A DNA stretch of 34,642 nucleotides from Erwinia pyrifoliae DSM 12163 (GCF_000026985.1 NC_017390.1:2913153-2947794), one strand, 5' to 3'. Shown: positions 21,208-31,700, counted from the first letter of the stretch. Translations and numbers: made by a program. Notes: generated by a model not told the origin, from the letters alone.

Positions 21208-22527
21208 CTATTGCTGATGCACGGTAACCGGGCGGCCAGAAACGCGATCGTAAAAGGCCACCAATACCAGCATCACCAGTGAAGGCGGCAACCACGCCAG
21301 CCCCTGATCGGCCAGCGGCAGATTCTGGGTAAACGCGGGGAGCAGCGCCTTTAAATCGGTGGTTTTGATTGCGTCGACCAAACCAAACAGCAGGCTGACC
21401 AGCATGACTGGCGCAACAATCCTTGTGCTTTTCTTCCACCAGCTCAAAGTAAAGCTTAACAGCACCAGCACGATACAAGGCGGGTAAATCGCGGTTAATA
21501 CAGGAATAGAGATCTGGATAAGATGGCTAAGACCAAGGTTGGAAACCACCATAGAAAACGCACCCAGCATAAACACCAGTTGGCGATAGCTGAAAGGCAA
21601 ATAGTGCTCAAAGAACTCCGCACAGGCACAGGTCAGACCAACGGCCGTCACAATACAGGCGACGAAAATCAGTGAAGCGAGGAAGAAGCTGCCCATAGCG
21701 CCGAAAGTATGCTGAACATAGGCATGCAGGATGGCAGCACCGTTAGCGCTATGATCGACAATCGACGCACTGTCAGCACCGAGTTTGAACAGAGCCAGAT
21801 AGACCAGCGTCAGACCAACACCGGCAATCAATCCGGCAATCACGGTGTAACGGGTCAGCAGTTTTGCTTCGCTGATGCCGCGTGAGCGGGCGGCATTGAC
21901 AATAACGATGCCGAACACCAGCGCCCCAAGGGTATCCATCGTCAGATAACCATTCACAAAGCCATTGGAGAACGCCGCACGCTGAAATTCATCGGTAGCA
22001 GGCGCAATATCGCCAGCAGGCCACAGCAGCGCCGCCAGGCCCAGCAGGGTCAGGGCAAAAATTTTCAGCGGGGCGAGGAGATGGCCGACGGTATCCAGAA
22101 GCTTACCGGGATAAAGCGAGACGCCAATCACCAGGGAAAAATAGACCAGACTGTAGATAAACAGCGGCAATGCGCCATCGCCGGTCAGCGGAGCAATACC
22201 GACTTCAAACGAGACGGTAGCGGTACGGGGGGTGGCAAACAGCGGCCCGACGGCCAGATAGCAGACGGTCGCCAGCACCACGCCAGCCACTTTACCGATG
22301 GGCGAACTGAGAGCATCAATTCCGCCACCAACGCGCGCCAGCGCAATTACGGAAATCACCGGCAGACCAACTGCGGTAATCAAAAAGCCCAGGGCCGCAT
22401 GCCAGACATGCTCTCCGGCCTGGATACCTACCATTGGTGGGAAAATGATGTTCCCGGCGCCGACAAACAGGGCAAAAGTCATAAAGCCCAGTGCCAGAAT
22501 ATCTTTTGAAGTTAAACGATGCGTCAT
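21208..22527 (-). CDS. brnQ: branched-chain amino acid transporter BrnQ (LIV-II)
   Basis: A cation-coupled carrier for leucine, isoleucine and valine in the inner membrane. The 439 residues match the E. coli length. The start [20 protein letters not shown] and the segments [29 protein letters not shown] and [20 protein letters not shown] are typical of the LIVCS family, with about twelve hydrophobic spans. The ATG is at 22525–22527. In E. coli phoR is directly upstream; here two other genes intervene. Confidence 0.96.
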   Translation of the reverse strand: MTHRLTSKDILALGFMTFALFVGAGNIIFPPMVGIQAGEHVWHAALGFLITAVGLPVISVIALARVGGGIDALSSPIGKVAGVVLATVCYLAVGPLFATPRTATVSFEVGIAPLTGDGALPLFIYSLVYFSLVIGVSLYPGKLLDTVGHLLAPLKIFALTLLGLAALLWPAGDIAPATDEFQRAAFSNGFVNGYLTMDTLGALVFGIVIVNAARSRGISEAKLLTRYTVIAGLIAGVGLTLVYLALFKLGADSASIVDHSANGAAILHAYVQHTFGAMGSFFLASLIFVACIVTAVGLTCACAEFFEHYLPFSYRQLVFMLGAFSMVVSNLGLSHLIQISIPVLTAIYPPCIVLVLLSFTLSWWKKSTRIVAPVMLVSLLFGLVDAIKTTDLKALLPAFTQNLPLADQGLAWLPPSLVMLVLVAFYDRVSGRPVTVHQQ

Positions 22528-22657
22528 AAGAAACGTGTTGCCTGTGGTGGTGTTAAAAGTCGTGATAACGGTGCTGCTCGCCCTACTTCACGTTGCAGTC
22601 GTCAATCCCCTGCCAGCTAAAACGACTACGCTGAAGAATCAAAGAATTGCCCTGTTT

Positions 22658-22680
22658 CTGCAAAATGCACAATTTTGCAG
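22658..22680. repeat. perfect inverted repeat upstream of brnQ
   Basis: CTGCAAAAT (22658–22666) and ATTTTGCAG (22672–22680) form a 9-base inverted repeat with a 5-base centre, 131 bases upstream of the brnQ ATG. It could be an operator or an RNA hairpin; it matches no regulator consensus I can name with confidence. Confidence 0.7.
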
Positions 22681-22875
22681 CCAATCACCCTGGATGCTCT
22701 AAATACGCTACTAAATCAAATCGATGCAGCCGAAAACGCTGATGACGTCGCGACGGGTAGTGAATATGAGCTGATTATTTTGTATTCAGGGGGAAGACGA
22801 GAAACGGGGGTAAGTAGAACGTTTATAGCGGTAAAAGGCAATACAGAATCGAGAAAGCAGATGAATATACCGTAA
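22675..22875 (+). CDS. doubtful small frame, unrecognised
   Basis: A 66-codon frame opens with TTG; the open frame runs back to a stop at 22618 without an ATG. The middle (DALNTLLNQIDAAENADDVA) looks protein-like, which is why it is listed, but there is no ribosome binding site, no motif, and the TTG lies inside an inverted repeat. It may be a gene remnant or chance. Confidence 0.15.
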   Translation: MQPITLDALNTLLNQIDAAENADDVATGSEYELIILYSGGRRETGVSRTFIAVKGNTESRKQMNIP

Positions 22876-22987
22876 AAAATCACATAACCAGTGTATATAC
22901 TTAGATGAGACCGAAATTGCGTTACATGATTTGTATTTTTTTCGCCTGTACAGCGCTATTTTGGTGATAAACCGATTAAAGAAGCAC

Positions 22988-23010
22988 AAAAGGCGCACAA
23001 ATCCGCGCCT
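22988..23010 (-). terminator. terminator after the MetE-like gene
   Basis: AGGCGC (22991–22996) pairs with GCGCCT (23005–23010), loop eight bases; on the minus strand a short T-run (AAAA at 22988–22991 on plus) follows. It is 20 bases beyond the stop codon of the MetE-like gene. Confidence 0.5.
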
Positions 23011-23030
23011 GATGCACAAAATGAGTTTTT

Positions 23031-24131
23031 TTACCAAACCCGATTAGCCACTTCCACCAGCAGGCGCAGCTTGGCCCACTGCTGCTCTTCCGTCAGGCTG
23101 TTGCCCTCTTCGGTAGAAGCAAAGCCGCACTGCGGGCTAAGGCAGATCTGATCGAGGCTGACGAACTGCGCGGCCTCACGCAGACGTTTTTCAATGGTTG
23201 CCGCCGCTTCCAGCTCTCCGCTTTTCGTGGTGATCAGCCCCAGCACCACCTGCTGTTTGCCTTTTTTGATAAAACGCAGCGGCTCGAAGCCGCCCGAACG
23301 CGCGTTATCATATTCAAGGAAGAAAGCGTCAATGTTGACCCCGCCAAACAAAATTTGCGCCACCGGCTCATAGCCCCCTTCAGAGATCCAGGTAGAGCGG
23401 AAATTGCCCCGGCAAACATGCAGGCCGATTTTCAAATCGTTGGGCTTGCCTGCAATGGCTTTATTCAGCACGCGGGCGTAAGTACGGGCCAGCTCTTCAG
23501 GGCTGTCACCGCGTTCGCGGATTTGCTGCTTCTGATCGTCAGAACAGAGATAAGCCCAAACGGTATCGTCCAGCTGCAGATAGCGGCAGCCTGCATCGTA
23601 GAATGCCTGAATCGCATCGCGCCAGGTTTGTGCAAGGTCGTCGAAATAGACGTCCAGATCCGGATAAACCTGCGCATCAATCACCTGACGACCGCCGCGA
23701 AAATGCAGCACGCTGGGGCTTGGGATAGTCATTTTTGCCACTGCATCCCCGCTGATGCTTTGCAGGAAGCGGAAATCCTCTAACATTGGATGATGGCTGA
23801 AACCCAGTTTCCCGGTAACCTTCACGCCACGCGCCTTAGTCTGCACGCCGTTAAACTGAATGCCCTGCTCTGTTTCATAACGCTCTACGCCATCCAGACC
23901 GTCAAAGAAGTCGAAGTGCCACCAGGCGCGACGAAATTCCCCGTCGGTAACCACCTGCAGGCCGCTGGCTCGCTGGCTGGCAACCACTTTACGGATCTCT
24001 TCATCTTCAATGCTGCGTAACGCAGCCGCGTCAATGTCACCAGCGGCAAACTGCTGGCGCGCCTGCTTTATTGCCGCCGGGCGCAGAAAGCTGCCAACCA
24101 CTTCGGCGCGATAAGATACGGATGTTGTCAT
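23031..24131 (-). CDS. MetE C-terminal-like cobalamin-independent methionine synthase family protein
   Basis: A 366-residue protein equivalent to the catalytic C-terminal half of MetE, of the stand-alone YxjG/YxjH type. The N-terminus YRAEVVGSFLRP and DGEFRRAWWHFDFF are family hallmarks, as is YLQLDDTVWAYLC. The zinc ligands expected for homocysteine activation are present: His and Cys in GLHVCRGNFRST, Glu in FFLEYD, Cys in LSPQCGFAS. It probably methylates homocysteine to methionine, but the methyl donor is unknown because the N-terminal folate-binding half of MetE is absent. CCAGGAGT precedes the ATG. The three met boxes upstream support a methionine role. Confidence 0.88.
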   Translation of the reverse strand: MTTSVSYRAEVVGSFLRPAAIKQARQQFAAGDIDAAALRSIEDEEIRKVVASQRASGLQVVTDGEFRRAWWHFDFFDGLDGVERYETEQGIQFNGVQTKARGVKVTGKLGFSHHPMLEDFRFLQSISGDAVAKMTIPSPSVLHFRGGRQVIDAQVYPDLDVYFDDLAQTWRDAIQAFYDAGCRYLQLDDTVWAYLCSDDQKQQIRERGDSPEELARTYARVLNKAIAGKPNDLKIGLHVCRGNFRSTWISEGGYEPVAQILFGGVNIDAFFLEYDNARSGGFEPLRFIKKGKQQVVLGLITTKSGELEAAATIEKRLREAAQFVSLDQICLSPQCGFASTEEGNSLTEEQQWAKLRLLVEVANRVW

Positions 24132-24165
24132 GTCGGCTCACTCCTGGCCTGCACTCGGCCGCATA

Positions 24166-24180
24166 ATTGCGTTACGCAAT
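24166..24180. promoter_or_regulatory. 15-base palindrome upstream of the MetE-like gene
   Basis: ATTGCGT and ACGCAAT are perfect inverted arms around a single T, 35 bases upstream of the ATG and 20 bases from the met boxes. It is operator-like; I cannot name the regulator. Confidence 0.5.
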
Positions 24181-24199
24181 AGTTGCGCTGGGTTAATTT

Positions 24200-24223
24200 A
24201 GACTTCTGGACATCTAAATGTCT
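24200..24223 (-). promoter_or_regulatory. three tandem met boxes (MetJ operator)
   Basis: Three contiguous 8-base units match the MetJ consensus AGACGTCT: AGACTTCT at 24200–24207 (7 of 8), GGACATCT at 24208–24215 (6 of 8) and a third unit at 24216–24223 (6 of 8, ending GTCT). MetJ with S-adenosylmethionine binds such tandem arrays cooperatively. The site lies 69–92 bases upstream of the MetE-like ATG. No clear -35/-10 pair was found. Confidence 0.8.
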
Positions 24224-24400
24224 GTTGCTCACAGTGTCATGAGATTCTCCCCGTCGCAAACGAGGAAATTTCAAGGTCAGTGAGAAAAGTTCATTATGCT
24301 AAAAAAGACGGAGGATGACGGGCAACAAACGGGTTTGTTTTTGAGAAAAGGCCGCTTAAGGGCAGCGCGGAAACCACATCACTGCTGCAAACTCACGATA

Positions 24401-25324
24401 TTATTGCGCAATCATCGCCAGTGCCTGCTCCCTTTGCGCTTCAGATAAGGGCAGATAGCCAGCCCGACTGACCAACGCCTGACCCGCATTTGATAGCGCC
24501 AGGCGGAGAAATGCGGCGCTAAGCGGCTCCAGAGGTTTGCCCGGCGCTTTATTAACATAGATGTAGAGCGGACGCGCATAGGGATAACGCCCGCTGCGGA
24601 TATTTTCAGCCGTGGGCGCAACCCAGTTATGATCATCCCGCGCCACAGGCACCACTTTAACACCGCTAAGATGAAATCCGGCGCTGGCATAGCCTATGCC
24701 GTTCAGCGAACCGGCCACCGCCTGCACCACCGCCGCAGAGCCGGGATATTCGCCAACATCATTGCGTAAATCACCGTTGCACAACGCCTGCTGTTTGAAA
24801 AAACCCCAGGTACCGGAGGCGGAATTACGGCCAAATCGCTGGATGCCGCGCTGCGCCCAGCCGGGCTGAGTCAGCTGCAAATCCCCCCAGGTTCTGGGGG
24901 AAAGCCCCCCTCCGCAAAGTCGGGTGACGGAGAAAATAGCATCCAGCTGCTGAGCATTCAGTCCGGTTAACGGATTATCCTGGTTCACCACCACCACCAG
25001 CGCATCGATTGCCACCGGCACCGCCAGCGGCGGATAACCATAACGATCTGCAAACAGCTGGCGTTCTGCTGCCTGCATCGGCCTGCTCATCGCGCCCAGT
25101 TGCGCAGCCCCGGCGGCCAACGCCGTGGGAGCCGTGGACGATCCCGCCGCCTGAATCTGCACATTTACGCCGGGATACTGCTGGCTGAAACGATCTCCCC
25201 AAAGCGCCATCAGGTTGCCGAGCGTATCGGAGCCGACGCTGTTCAGATTCCCCGCCAGCATACCCTCTTTGGCATGAGCCAGCATACAGACCAGCAGCAA
25301 CGCCAGCGCAATGAGATGTTTCAT
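24401..25324 (-). CDS. PstS-like phosphate-binding periplasmic protein
   Basis: A 307-residue protein with a Sec signal peptide ([18 protein letters not shown], cleavage near residue 18). The mature part resembles PstS-family (PBP-like) proteins: [19 protein letters not shown] and [20 protein letters not shown] form the anion-binding N-terminal lobe, [12 protein letters not shown] follows, and [17 protein letters not shown] is the second ligand loop. No pstC, pstA or pstB genes follow, so it is an orphan binding protein. Its ATG overlaps the phoR stop (ATGA), so it is translated with phoBR and probably under PhoB control. It may scavenge phosphate, feed the Pst system encoded elsewhere, or serve in sensing. 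The last two are inference. Confidence 0.85.
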   Translation of the reverse strand: MKHLIALALLLVCMLAHAKEGMLAGNLNSVGSDTLGNLMALWGDRFSQQYPGVNVQIQAAGSSTAPTALAAGAAQLGAMSRPMQAAERQLFADRYGYPPLAVPVAIDALVVVVNQDNPLTGLNAQQLDAIFSVTRLCGGGLSPRTWGDLQLTQPGWAQRGIQRFGRNSASGTWGFFKQQALCNGDLRNDVGEYPGSAAVVQAVAGSLNGIGYASAGFHLSGVKVVPVARDDHNWVAPTAENIRSGRYPYARPLYIYVNKAPGKPLEPLSAAFLRLALSNAGQALVSRAGYLPLSEAQREQALAMIAQ

Positions 25325-26655
25325 GGTAAGGGTTCCGGGTAATTAACGCCGCCGCTGCCGCCCGGTTCAGCACCAGCCACCACCCTGAGCGGCAGCTGAA
25401 AACTGAAGCAGGTTTCCGCTGCGGGCAAGCTGCTGATATTCAGCCGCGTATTATGGTGGCTGAGCGCATGTTTGACGATAGCCAGCCCCAGCCCGCTTCC
25501 CCCGGTCTGCCTGGAGCGTGCCTGGTCAACGCGATAGAAACGTTCAGTCAGACGCGGTAAGTGTTCTGGCGCGATGCCGGGGCCGTTATCTTCGACCTTA
25601 AACTCGGCTCCCCGGTCGTTGCGTTGCCAGCTGACCACAATCCGGGTGCCGTCGGGCGTGTGATTGACCGCATTATAAACCAGATTGGACATGGCGCTGC
25701 GCAGCTGTTCGTCATTGCCATATACGCGTAAATTCGGGTCGCTGTCGAACTGGATCTGCTGACGCCCCTGACTGAGCGTTTCCGCTTCACGCTGCAGTCC
25801 CCGCAGCATCGCGGGCACATCGACGATTTCCTGCAGGTCGGGCGACGGTGCCGCCTCAATGCGCGACAGCGTCAGCAGCTGACCCACCAGGCTATCCATG
25901 CGTTTCGCCTGTTCCTGCATGGTTTGCAGCGCTTTATCACGCAGACGCCCTTCCAGCACCGGATCATTCATCATCTCCAGGTAACCCTGCAACACCGTTA
26001 ATGGCGTGCGCAGTTCGTGGCTCACGTTGGCAAAGAAGTTGCGCCGCGCCCCTTCCAGCTGGTGCATTTGCGTTACATCGCGCGCCACCAGCAGCCACTG
26101 TCCTTCACTGTAAGGCATGATGCGGAACTCCAGATGGCGCTGGCTGTTCAATACCAGCGTCAGCGGAAGCGCGAAATCCCGCTGGCGCAGATAGCGGGTA
26201 AATTCCGGGTAGCGCAGCAGGTTAAGGATATTCTGGCCATTATCTTCCGGCCAGCGCAGCCCCAAACTCTGCTGGGCCAGCCCGTTACACCAGAAAATCG
26301 TGCCCTCGTCGGTGGTCAACACCAGCGCATCCGGCAGCGATTCAGCCCCGCTGCGAAATCGCTTAATCAGATGGCCAAGTTCCCGGCGGCGGCGACGGTT
26401 GCGCGCCTGCATTTGATACAGGCCGTAGAACAAAGGTTCCCAACTGCCACGTCCGCTGGGCGGGTTCATACTGCGATCCACCCACAGCCAGTGCGACAGG
26501 CGCAGAAGATTGTTGAAGTGAAAAACCAGCACGCAGAGCGCGGAAGCCAGCAACAGCCAGGGCAAACCGCCCGCGATGAGTCCGGTAATCAGCGCAGGCA
26601 GGCCGGCAAGCAGCAGCTCTAACAGTAATCTCTTCCAGGAGAGGCGTTCCAACAC
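25321..26655 (-). CDS. phoR: phosphate regulon sensor histidine kinase PhoR
   Basis: PhoR is the inner-membrane kinase/phosphatase that controls PhoB according to phosphate, through the Pst system and PhoU. The 444 residues include two N-terminal hydrophobic segments (about 10–50), a basic stretch, a PAS domain (about 100–200), the HisKA region with His213 in [20 protein letters not shown], and the ATPase motifs [24 protein letters not shown] and [14 protein letters not shown]. It starts 22 bases after phoB. Its TGA stop overlaps the ATG of the PstS-like gene. Confidence 0.97.
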   Translation of the reverse strand: MLERLSWKRLLLELLLAGLPALITGLIAGGLPWLLLASALCVLVFHFNNLLRLSHWLWVDRSMNPPSGRGSWEPLFYGLYQMQARNRRRRRELGHLIKRFRSGAESLPDALVLTTDEGTIFWCNGLAQQSLGLRWPEDNGQNILNLLRYPEFTRYLRQRDFALPLTLVLNSQRHLEFRIMPYSEGQWLLVARDVTQMHQLEGARRNFFANVSHELRTPLTVLQGYLEMMNDPVLEGRLRDKALQTMQEQAKRMDSLVGQLLTLSRIEAAPSPDLQEIVDVPAMLRGLQREAETLSQGRQQIQFDSDPNLRVYGNDEQLRSAMSNLVYNAVNHTPDGTRIVVSWQRNDRGAEFKVEDNGPGIAPEHLPRLTERFYRVDQARSRQTGGSGLGLAIVKHALSHHNTRLNISSLPAAETCFSFQLPLRVVAGAEPGGSGGVNYPEPLP

Positions 26656-26677
26656 GATTCAGACTCCGTGCGAGCGA

Positions 26678-27367
26678 TCAATAACGTGCAGAGAAACGAT
26701 AACCTGTTCCGCGAACCGTCTGTACCATACGATCGTGCCCGTTCAGTTCCAGCGCTTTACGCAGACGGCGAATATGAACGTCGACGGTGCGGTCTTCGAC
26801 ATACACGTTAGTTCCCCAGACATGGTTTAGCAACTGCTCACGGCTGTAGACGCGCTCCGTATGCGTCATAAAGAAGTGCAGCAGTTTATATTCGGTTGGC
26901 CCCATATCCAGCGGCTGGTTGCCTGACATCACGCGGTGTGAAGACGGATCGAGAGTCAGCCCCTGCATTTCAATCACCTCTTCCACCGCCATCGGCGAAA
27001 TGCGCCGCATCACGGCTTTAATCCGTGCCACCAGCTCCTTCGGTGAGAAAGGTTTGGTGATGTAATCATCAGCGCCGGCTTCTAACCCACGCACGCGATC
27101 TTCTTCTTCGCCACGCGCGGTCAGCATCACCACCGGGATATCGCGCGTCATCGCCTCACGCTTAAGATGTTTAATAAACTGAATTCCGGAACCACCGGGC
27201 AGCATCCAGTCCAGCAGAATCAAATCTGGCCAGGGTTCAATCAACAAATTAACCGCGCGGTCATAATCCGCAGCTTCTATCGGTTGATAATCATTTTGTT
27301 CCAGAACGAAACACAACATCTCACGGATTGGGGCTTCATCTTCAACCACAAGAATGCGCTTTACCAT
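26678..27367 (-). CDS. phoB: phosphate regulon response regulator PhoB
   Basis: An OmpR/PhoB-family activator of 229 residues. The receiver has the acidic pocket VVEDE, the phosphoacceptor Asp53 in [13 protein letters not shown] and the conserved Lys in [11 protein letters not shown]. The C-terminal winged helix has [20 protein letters not shown] and [12 protein letters not shown], ending [11 protein letters not shown]. Phosphorylated PhoB binds Pho boxes and activates phosphate-starvation genes, including its own operon; a Pho box lies just upstream. It is divergent from sbcDC as in E. coli. Confidence 0.98.
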   Translation of the reverse strand: MVKRILVVEDEAPIREMLCFVLEQNDYQPIEAADYDRAVNLLIEPWPDLILLDWMLPGGSGIQFIKHLKREAMTRDIPVVMLTARGEEEDRVRGLEAGADDYITKPFSPKELVARIKAVMRRISPMAVEEVIEMQGLTLDPSSHRVMSGNQPLDMGPTEYKLLHFFMTHTERVYSREQLLNHVWGTNVYVEDRTVDVHIRRLRKALELNGHDRMVQTVRGTGYRFSARY

Positions 27368-27413
27368 TATTGCTCCTGCTGCGGTGACCGGTTGTCACGG
27401 GATAGGCGACATC

Positions 27414-27447
27414 AGTATGCGTCAGTTTTATGACACTTTTATGAAAA
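27414..27447 (-). promoter_or_regulatory. Pho box and -10 element of phoB
   Basis: On the minus strand TTTTCATAAAAGTGTCAT (27447 down to 27430) matches 15 of 18 positions of the Pho-box consensus. A further TGAC-type half repeat follows at the next 11-base turn. Ten bases downstream lies CATACT (27419–27414), a 4-of-6 -10 element at the spacing used by PhoB-activated promoters, about 47 bases before the phoB ATG. Confidence 0.85.
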
Positions 27448-27502
27448 AAGCACCTGCAAAAAGGGAGATGAAACGAATTAAATATCCGTACGGCTTTATG
27501 TT

Positions 27503-27508
27503 TATAAT
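27503..27508 (+). promoter_or_regulatory. candidate -10 element for sbcDC
   Basis: A perfect TATAAT lies 35 bases upstream of the sbcD ATG. No good -35 is found at 16–18 bases spacing, so this is a weak or activator-assisted candidate. Confidence 0.4.
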
Positions 27509-27542
27509 CATCGCTTCGCGTTTCTGCCTCCGGGGGATCACC

Positions 27543-28766
27543 ATGCGCATCATTCATACTGCCGACTGGCATCTCGGCCAGTTTTTCTACACCAAAAGCC
27601 GGGCGGCCGAGCACCAGGCTTTTCTTGACTGGCTGCTGGAACAGGCGGAAACGCAGCAGGCCGATGCGATTATCGTCGCCGGTGATATCTTCGATAACGG
27701 CTCCCCGCCGAGTTACGCACGCCAGCTCTACAACCGCTTTGTGGTAAAGCTGCAAACAACCGGCTGTCAGCTGGTGGTGCTGGGCGGCAATCACGATTCG
27801 GTCGCCATGCTCAATGAATCGCGTGAGCTGCTGGCCTGCCTGAATACCCGGGTGATCGCCGCCGTCGATGAGGATATCCGTCAGCAGGTGCTGGTGCTGA
27901 ACCGCCGCGACGGGCAGCCGGGCGCTCTGCTGTGCGCCATTCCGTTCTTACGCCCGCGCGATATCCTGCGCAGCCAGAGCGGGCAGTCGGGGCGCGAAAA
28001 ACAGCAAAGCCTGCTGGAAGCCATCAGCGATCACTATCAGCGCTGCTGGCAGGAAGCGCTGGCGCAGCGTGATGCGCTGGGTTTGCCGCTACCGATTATC
28101 GCCACCGGTCATCTGACCACCATGGGCGTCACCAAAAGCGATGCGGTGCGCGATATCTATATCGGCACGCTGGACGCTTTCCCGGCCGACGGCTTTCCCC
28201 CGGCGGATTACATCGCCCTCGGCCATATTCACCGCGCCCAGCGCATTGCCGACAGCGACCATATTCGCTACAGCGGCTCGCCGATCCCGCTCAGTTTTGA
28301 CGAGCTGGGCAAGGCCAAAAGCGTGATGCGGGTTGATTTCCATGCCGGCAAGCTCGCCGGGGTGACCGAGCTGCCAATCCCGCTGTTTCAGCCGATGCAG
28401 ATGATCAAAGGCTCCCTGGAGCAGATAGAACGGCAGCTGGCGCAGCTAAAACCGGATGCACGGGGCAAAACCATCTGGCTGGATATTGAAATCGTCACCG
28501 ACGCTTACCTCAGCGAACCACAGCGCCGCATTGAGGAACTGACCGCCGCGCTGCCGGTTGAGGTGGTGCTGCTGCGCCGCAGCCGCGAACAGCGGGAACA
28601 GGTGATAGCGCGCCAGCAGAATGAAACGCTGAGTGAACTGAGCGTTGAGGAGGTGTTTGCGCGGCGGCTGGCATCGGCACCAAATCAGCCCGAGCGCCCG
28701 GAACGCATCAGTGCGCTGTTTGCCCAGACGCTGGAAGCGGTGCGCCATGAGGAGCAGCCATTATGA
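27543..28766 (+). CDS. sbcD: exonuclease subunit SbcD (Mre11-type nuclease)
   Basis: SbcD is the nuclease of the SbcCD complex, which cleaves DNA hairpins and protein-blocked ends. From the ATG at 27543 it has 407 residues, near the E. coli length. The metallophosphoesterase motifs are intact: [47 protein letters not shown] and ALGHIHRAQ. The frame is open 63 codons further upstream, but those residues do not fit the family and cross the phoB control region. GGGGGAT lies just before the ATG. The stop overlaps the sbcC start (ATGA). Confidence 0.97.
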   Translation: MRIIHTADWHLGQFFYTKSRAAEHQAFLDWLLEQAETQQADAIIVAGDIFDNGSPPSYARQLYNRFVVKLQTTGCQLVVLGGNHDSVAMLNESRELLACLNTRVIAAVDEDIRQQVLVLNRRDGQPGALLCAIPFLRPRDILRSQSGQSGREKQQSLLEAISDHYQRCWQEALAQRDALGLPLPIIATGHLTTMGVTKSDAVRDIYIGTLDAFPADGFPPADYIALGHIHRAQRIADSDHIRYSGSPIPLSFDELGKAKSVMRVDFHAGKLAGVTELPIPLFQPMQMIKGSLEQIERQLAQLKPDARGKTIWLDIEIVTDAYLSEPQRRIEELTAALPVEVVLLRRSREQREQVIARQQNETLSELSVEEVFARRLASAPNQPERPERISALFAQTLEAVRHEEQPL

Positions 28767-31700
28767 AAATTCTCACCCTGCGTTTTAAAAACCTCAACTC
28801 GCTGAAGGGCGAGTGGAAAATCGATTTTACGGCAGAACCCTTTGCCAGCAACGGCCTGTTCGCCATTACCGGGCCAACGGGTGCGGGGAAAACCACCCTG
28901 CTTGATGCCATCTGTCTTGCGCTTTATCACAAGACCCCGCGCCTGGGGGGAATTACCAGTACACAGAACGACCTGATGACGCGCGATAGCGCAGAATGCC
29001 TCGCCGAGGTGGAATTCGAGGTGAAAGGCGTTGCCTGGCGCGCCTTCTGGAGTCAGAACCGTGCGCGCGCTGCCGCCGATGGCAATCTGCAGGCACCGCG
29101 CGTCGAACTGGCGCGCTGCAAGGATAACCATATCGTCGCCGATAAGGCGAAAGAGAAGCAGGATATGATCACCAGCCTGACCGGGCTGGATTTCGAGCGC
29201 TTTACCAAGTCAATGATGCTGTCCCAGGGACAGTTTGCCGCCTTTCTTAATGCCAAAGCGAGCGAACGCGCCGAGCTGCTGGAAGAGCTGACCGGCACCG
29301 AAATTTATGGCCGCCTGTCATCAGCGGTATTTGAGCGCCATAAAGAGGCAAAGGCGGCGCTGGACGGGCTGCGCGCGCAGGCAGCGGCGATGGATCTGCT
29401 GGATGCGGAGCAGCAGCAAACCCTGGCTGACCAGCAGACACAGCTGATAAGCGATGAGCAGGTACTCACTTCACAACAGCACAGCCAGCAGCAGGCGTTA
29501 CAGCAGCTGCAACAGCTGGAAAGGTTACAGCAGGAGCAGCAGCAGCTTTCCCGCCAGCGCCAGCAGCTCGATGAACAGATAGAGCAGGCAAAGCGGCAGC
29601 TTGGCGCGGCAGACCTTGAGCAACAGCAGGCGCTGAAGAACCATGAGGATCATCAGCTGCATCGCCAGCAGCAGGAAACGCTGATCGCCGAACAGGTCAT
29701 CCCTCTGGATCACCAGCTCGCCACGCTGCAAGAACAGTCTGAGCAGCTGGCCCGCGAGCGAAGTGAGCACCAACAATTGCTGACAGCGCGCCTGACGGAG
29801 AGCGCTAAAAACCAGCAGATCCAGCAGGATAAGCAGGCGCAGCAGCAGCGGCTGAACCAGTGGCACGAAGCGCATCCCCATTTTTCTCACTACGGTGAGT
29901 ATTTACCCCTGTGGCGTGAACGTTTCAGCCAGCAGCAGCAAAGTGAGCAGTCACTTTCAGCGCTAAGCCAGCGGCTAAAGGTTCAACAGCAAACGCTGCA
30001 GCAGCAGGAGCTGGCTCACCGGCAGCTTATCCAGCAGGCGGTGCCACTGCAGCAGCAGCTTGATGCGGCGCAGCACAGCCTGAACCAGGCGCAGCAGGCG
30101 CTGGCCCCGTTACAACAGCAGCACCCGCAGGAAAGTCTGCGCAACGCGCTGGAGCAGTTTAGCCGTCTGCGCCCGCAACGCCAGCTGCTGGCTACGCTGC
30201 TGCCGCAGTGGCGGCAGCTCGGTGAACGCCGCAGTCGGCTAAAGCGGGAGCAGCAGGCGTTAGCGCAACAGATACAACAAAGTAGTGAGCAGTTACAAAC
30301 CCTGCGCAGCCGCTGGGCAGAGAAACGCCAGCATGAGCAGGACCTGGACAAACGCTGCCGGCTGGAGCAGCGCATTGCTGACCTGGAACAGCAGCGCGCC
30401 CTGCTGGAACCGGGCCAGCCCTGCCCGCTGTGCGGGTCAGAAAACCATCCGGCGATTGCCGCATATCAGGCGCTGGAGCTATCGGAAAATCAGCGACGGC
30501 TCAACGGCCTGAAAGAAGACGTCCGGGTGCTCGGCGAACAGAGCAGCGCCTGTGGCGCACAGTTAAAGCAGCAGCAGGAACAGCAGCAGCGCCAGCAGCA
30601 GGATGACGCCGACCTTGCCCGTCAGGCAACGGAGCTGGAACAGCAGTGGCACAGCGCCGCCTCCGCGCTGGCGCTGGAATTCACCGCCGATCAACATCAG
30701 CAGGCCCACGACTGGCTGGCGCAGCAGGAGCAGCAGGAAAGCGAACTTCAGCAGCAGCTGAACCGGCTGGAGCAGGCGATGCGCCACTGCCAGCAGCAGC
30801 AGGAGGCGCGGTATCAGCAGCAGCAGGCCTGGCAACAGCTTGAACAGCAAACCGCCCTGTGCCAGCAGGAGATGACGACGTCACGCCACCATTTAAGTGA
30901 ACAGCAGCAGCAGCTGGAGCAGGACAGGCAGCGCGCACGCCAGCTGCGCAGTGAACTGGCCGCAAGCCTCGCGCCGCTGGAGCTTAAGCTGCCGGAGGAC
31001 GGCGATTATCCAGGCTGGTTACAGATCCGTGAGCAGCAGTGGCGGCAGTGGCAGCAGAACGCCAGCGAGCTGGCCACGCTGGCACCGGAACTGGCGGCGC
31101 TCGGCAGCCGTCAGCAGGCGCTGGAAGAGGAACGGGTGCAGCAGCAGGCACGTATTAACGCGCTGGATGCCCGCAGCCAGCAACAGCAGCAATTGCTGAG
31201 CGAACGCCGGCAGCAGCGCCAGCAGCTGTTTGGCGATGCCACGGTAAACTCGCTACGCCAGCAGCTCAACGACGAGTCGGAAAAGCATCTGCAAACCCTG
31301 CGCCAGTATCAACAACAGCGGCAAGTGCAGCAGGATCGGATAAATACCCTGACCGGGCAGCATAAATCATTAAATGAACAGTTGACTGGTCTACAGTCGC
31401 GGCTTAATGAAGCTGCAAAACACGTTGATCAACCGGAAAACCTGACTGCGCAGCAGCAGACCCTACAGGTCAGCCTGGAGGCGCTCAGTCTGCAATTGCG
31501 CGAACTGGCCAGCCAGCAGGGGCAGCTGCGCCAGCAGCTCGAATACGATGCAACACGCCGCTTACAGCAGCAGGCGCTGCTGGCGGAGGTGGCCGCCAAT
31601 GAACGGCAGATGGAAGACTGGAGCTATCTCAATGATTTGATTGGCTCCCAAAACGGCAGTAAGTTCCGCCGCTTTGCCCAGGGATTAACCCTCGATCATC

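Larger units (their letters stand above)
22528..23030. other. 503-base intergenic region upstream of brnQ
   Basis: This gap lies between brnQ and the MetE-like gene, both on minus. It contains a perfect inverted repeat (22658–22680), a weak plus-strand frame (22675–22875) and a terminator (22988–23010). I could not find a convincing -10/-35 pair for brnQ. AT content is high in 22860–23000. Confidence 0.6.

Noticed and set aside
22786..23037. 83-codon minus-strand frame between brnQ and the MetE-like gene
   Set aside because: It overlaps the end of the MetE-like gene and its terminator, and its translation looks like random AT-rich DNA.
26017..26622. 201-codon plus-strand frame opposite phoR
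   Set aside because: It is antisense to phoR, without a ribosome binding site or motif.
29400..31600. Repetitive CAG-rich DNA as a possible CRISPR or tandem-repeat array
   Set aside because: There are no regular repeat-spacer units; the repetition comes from glutamine codons in the SbcC coiled coils.
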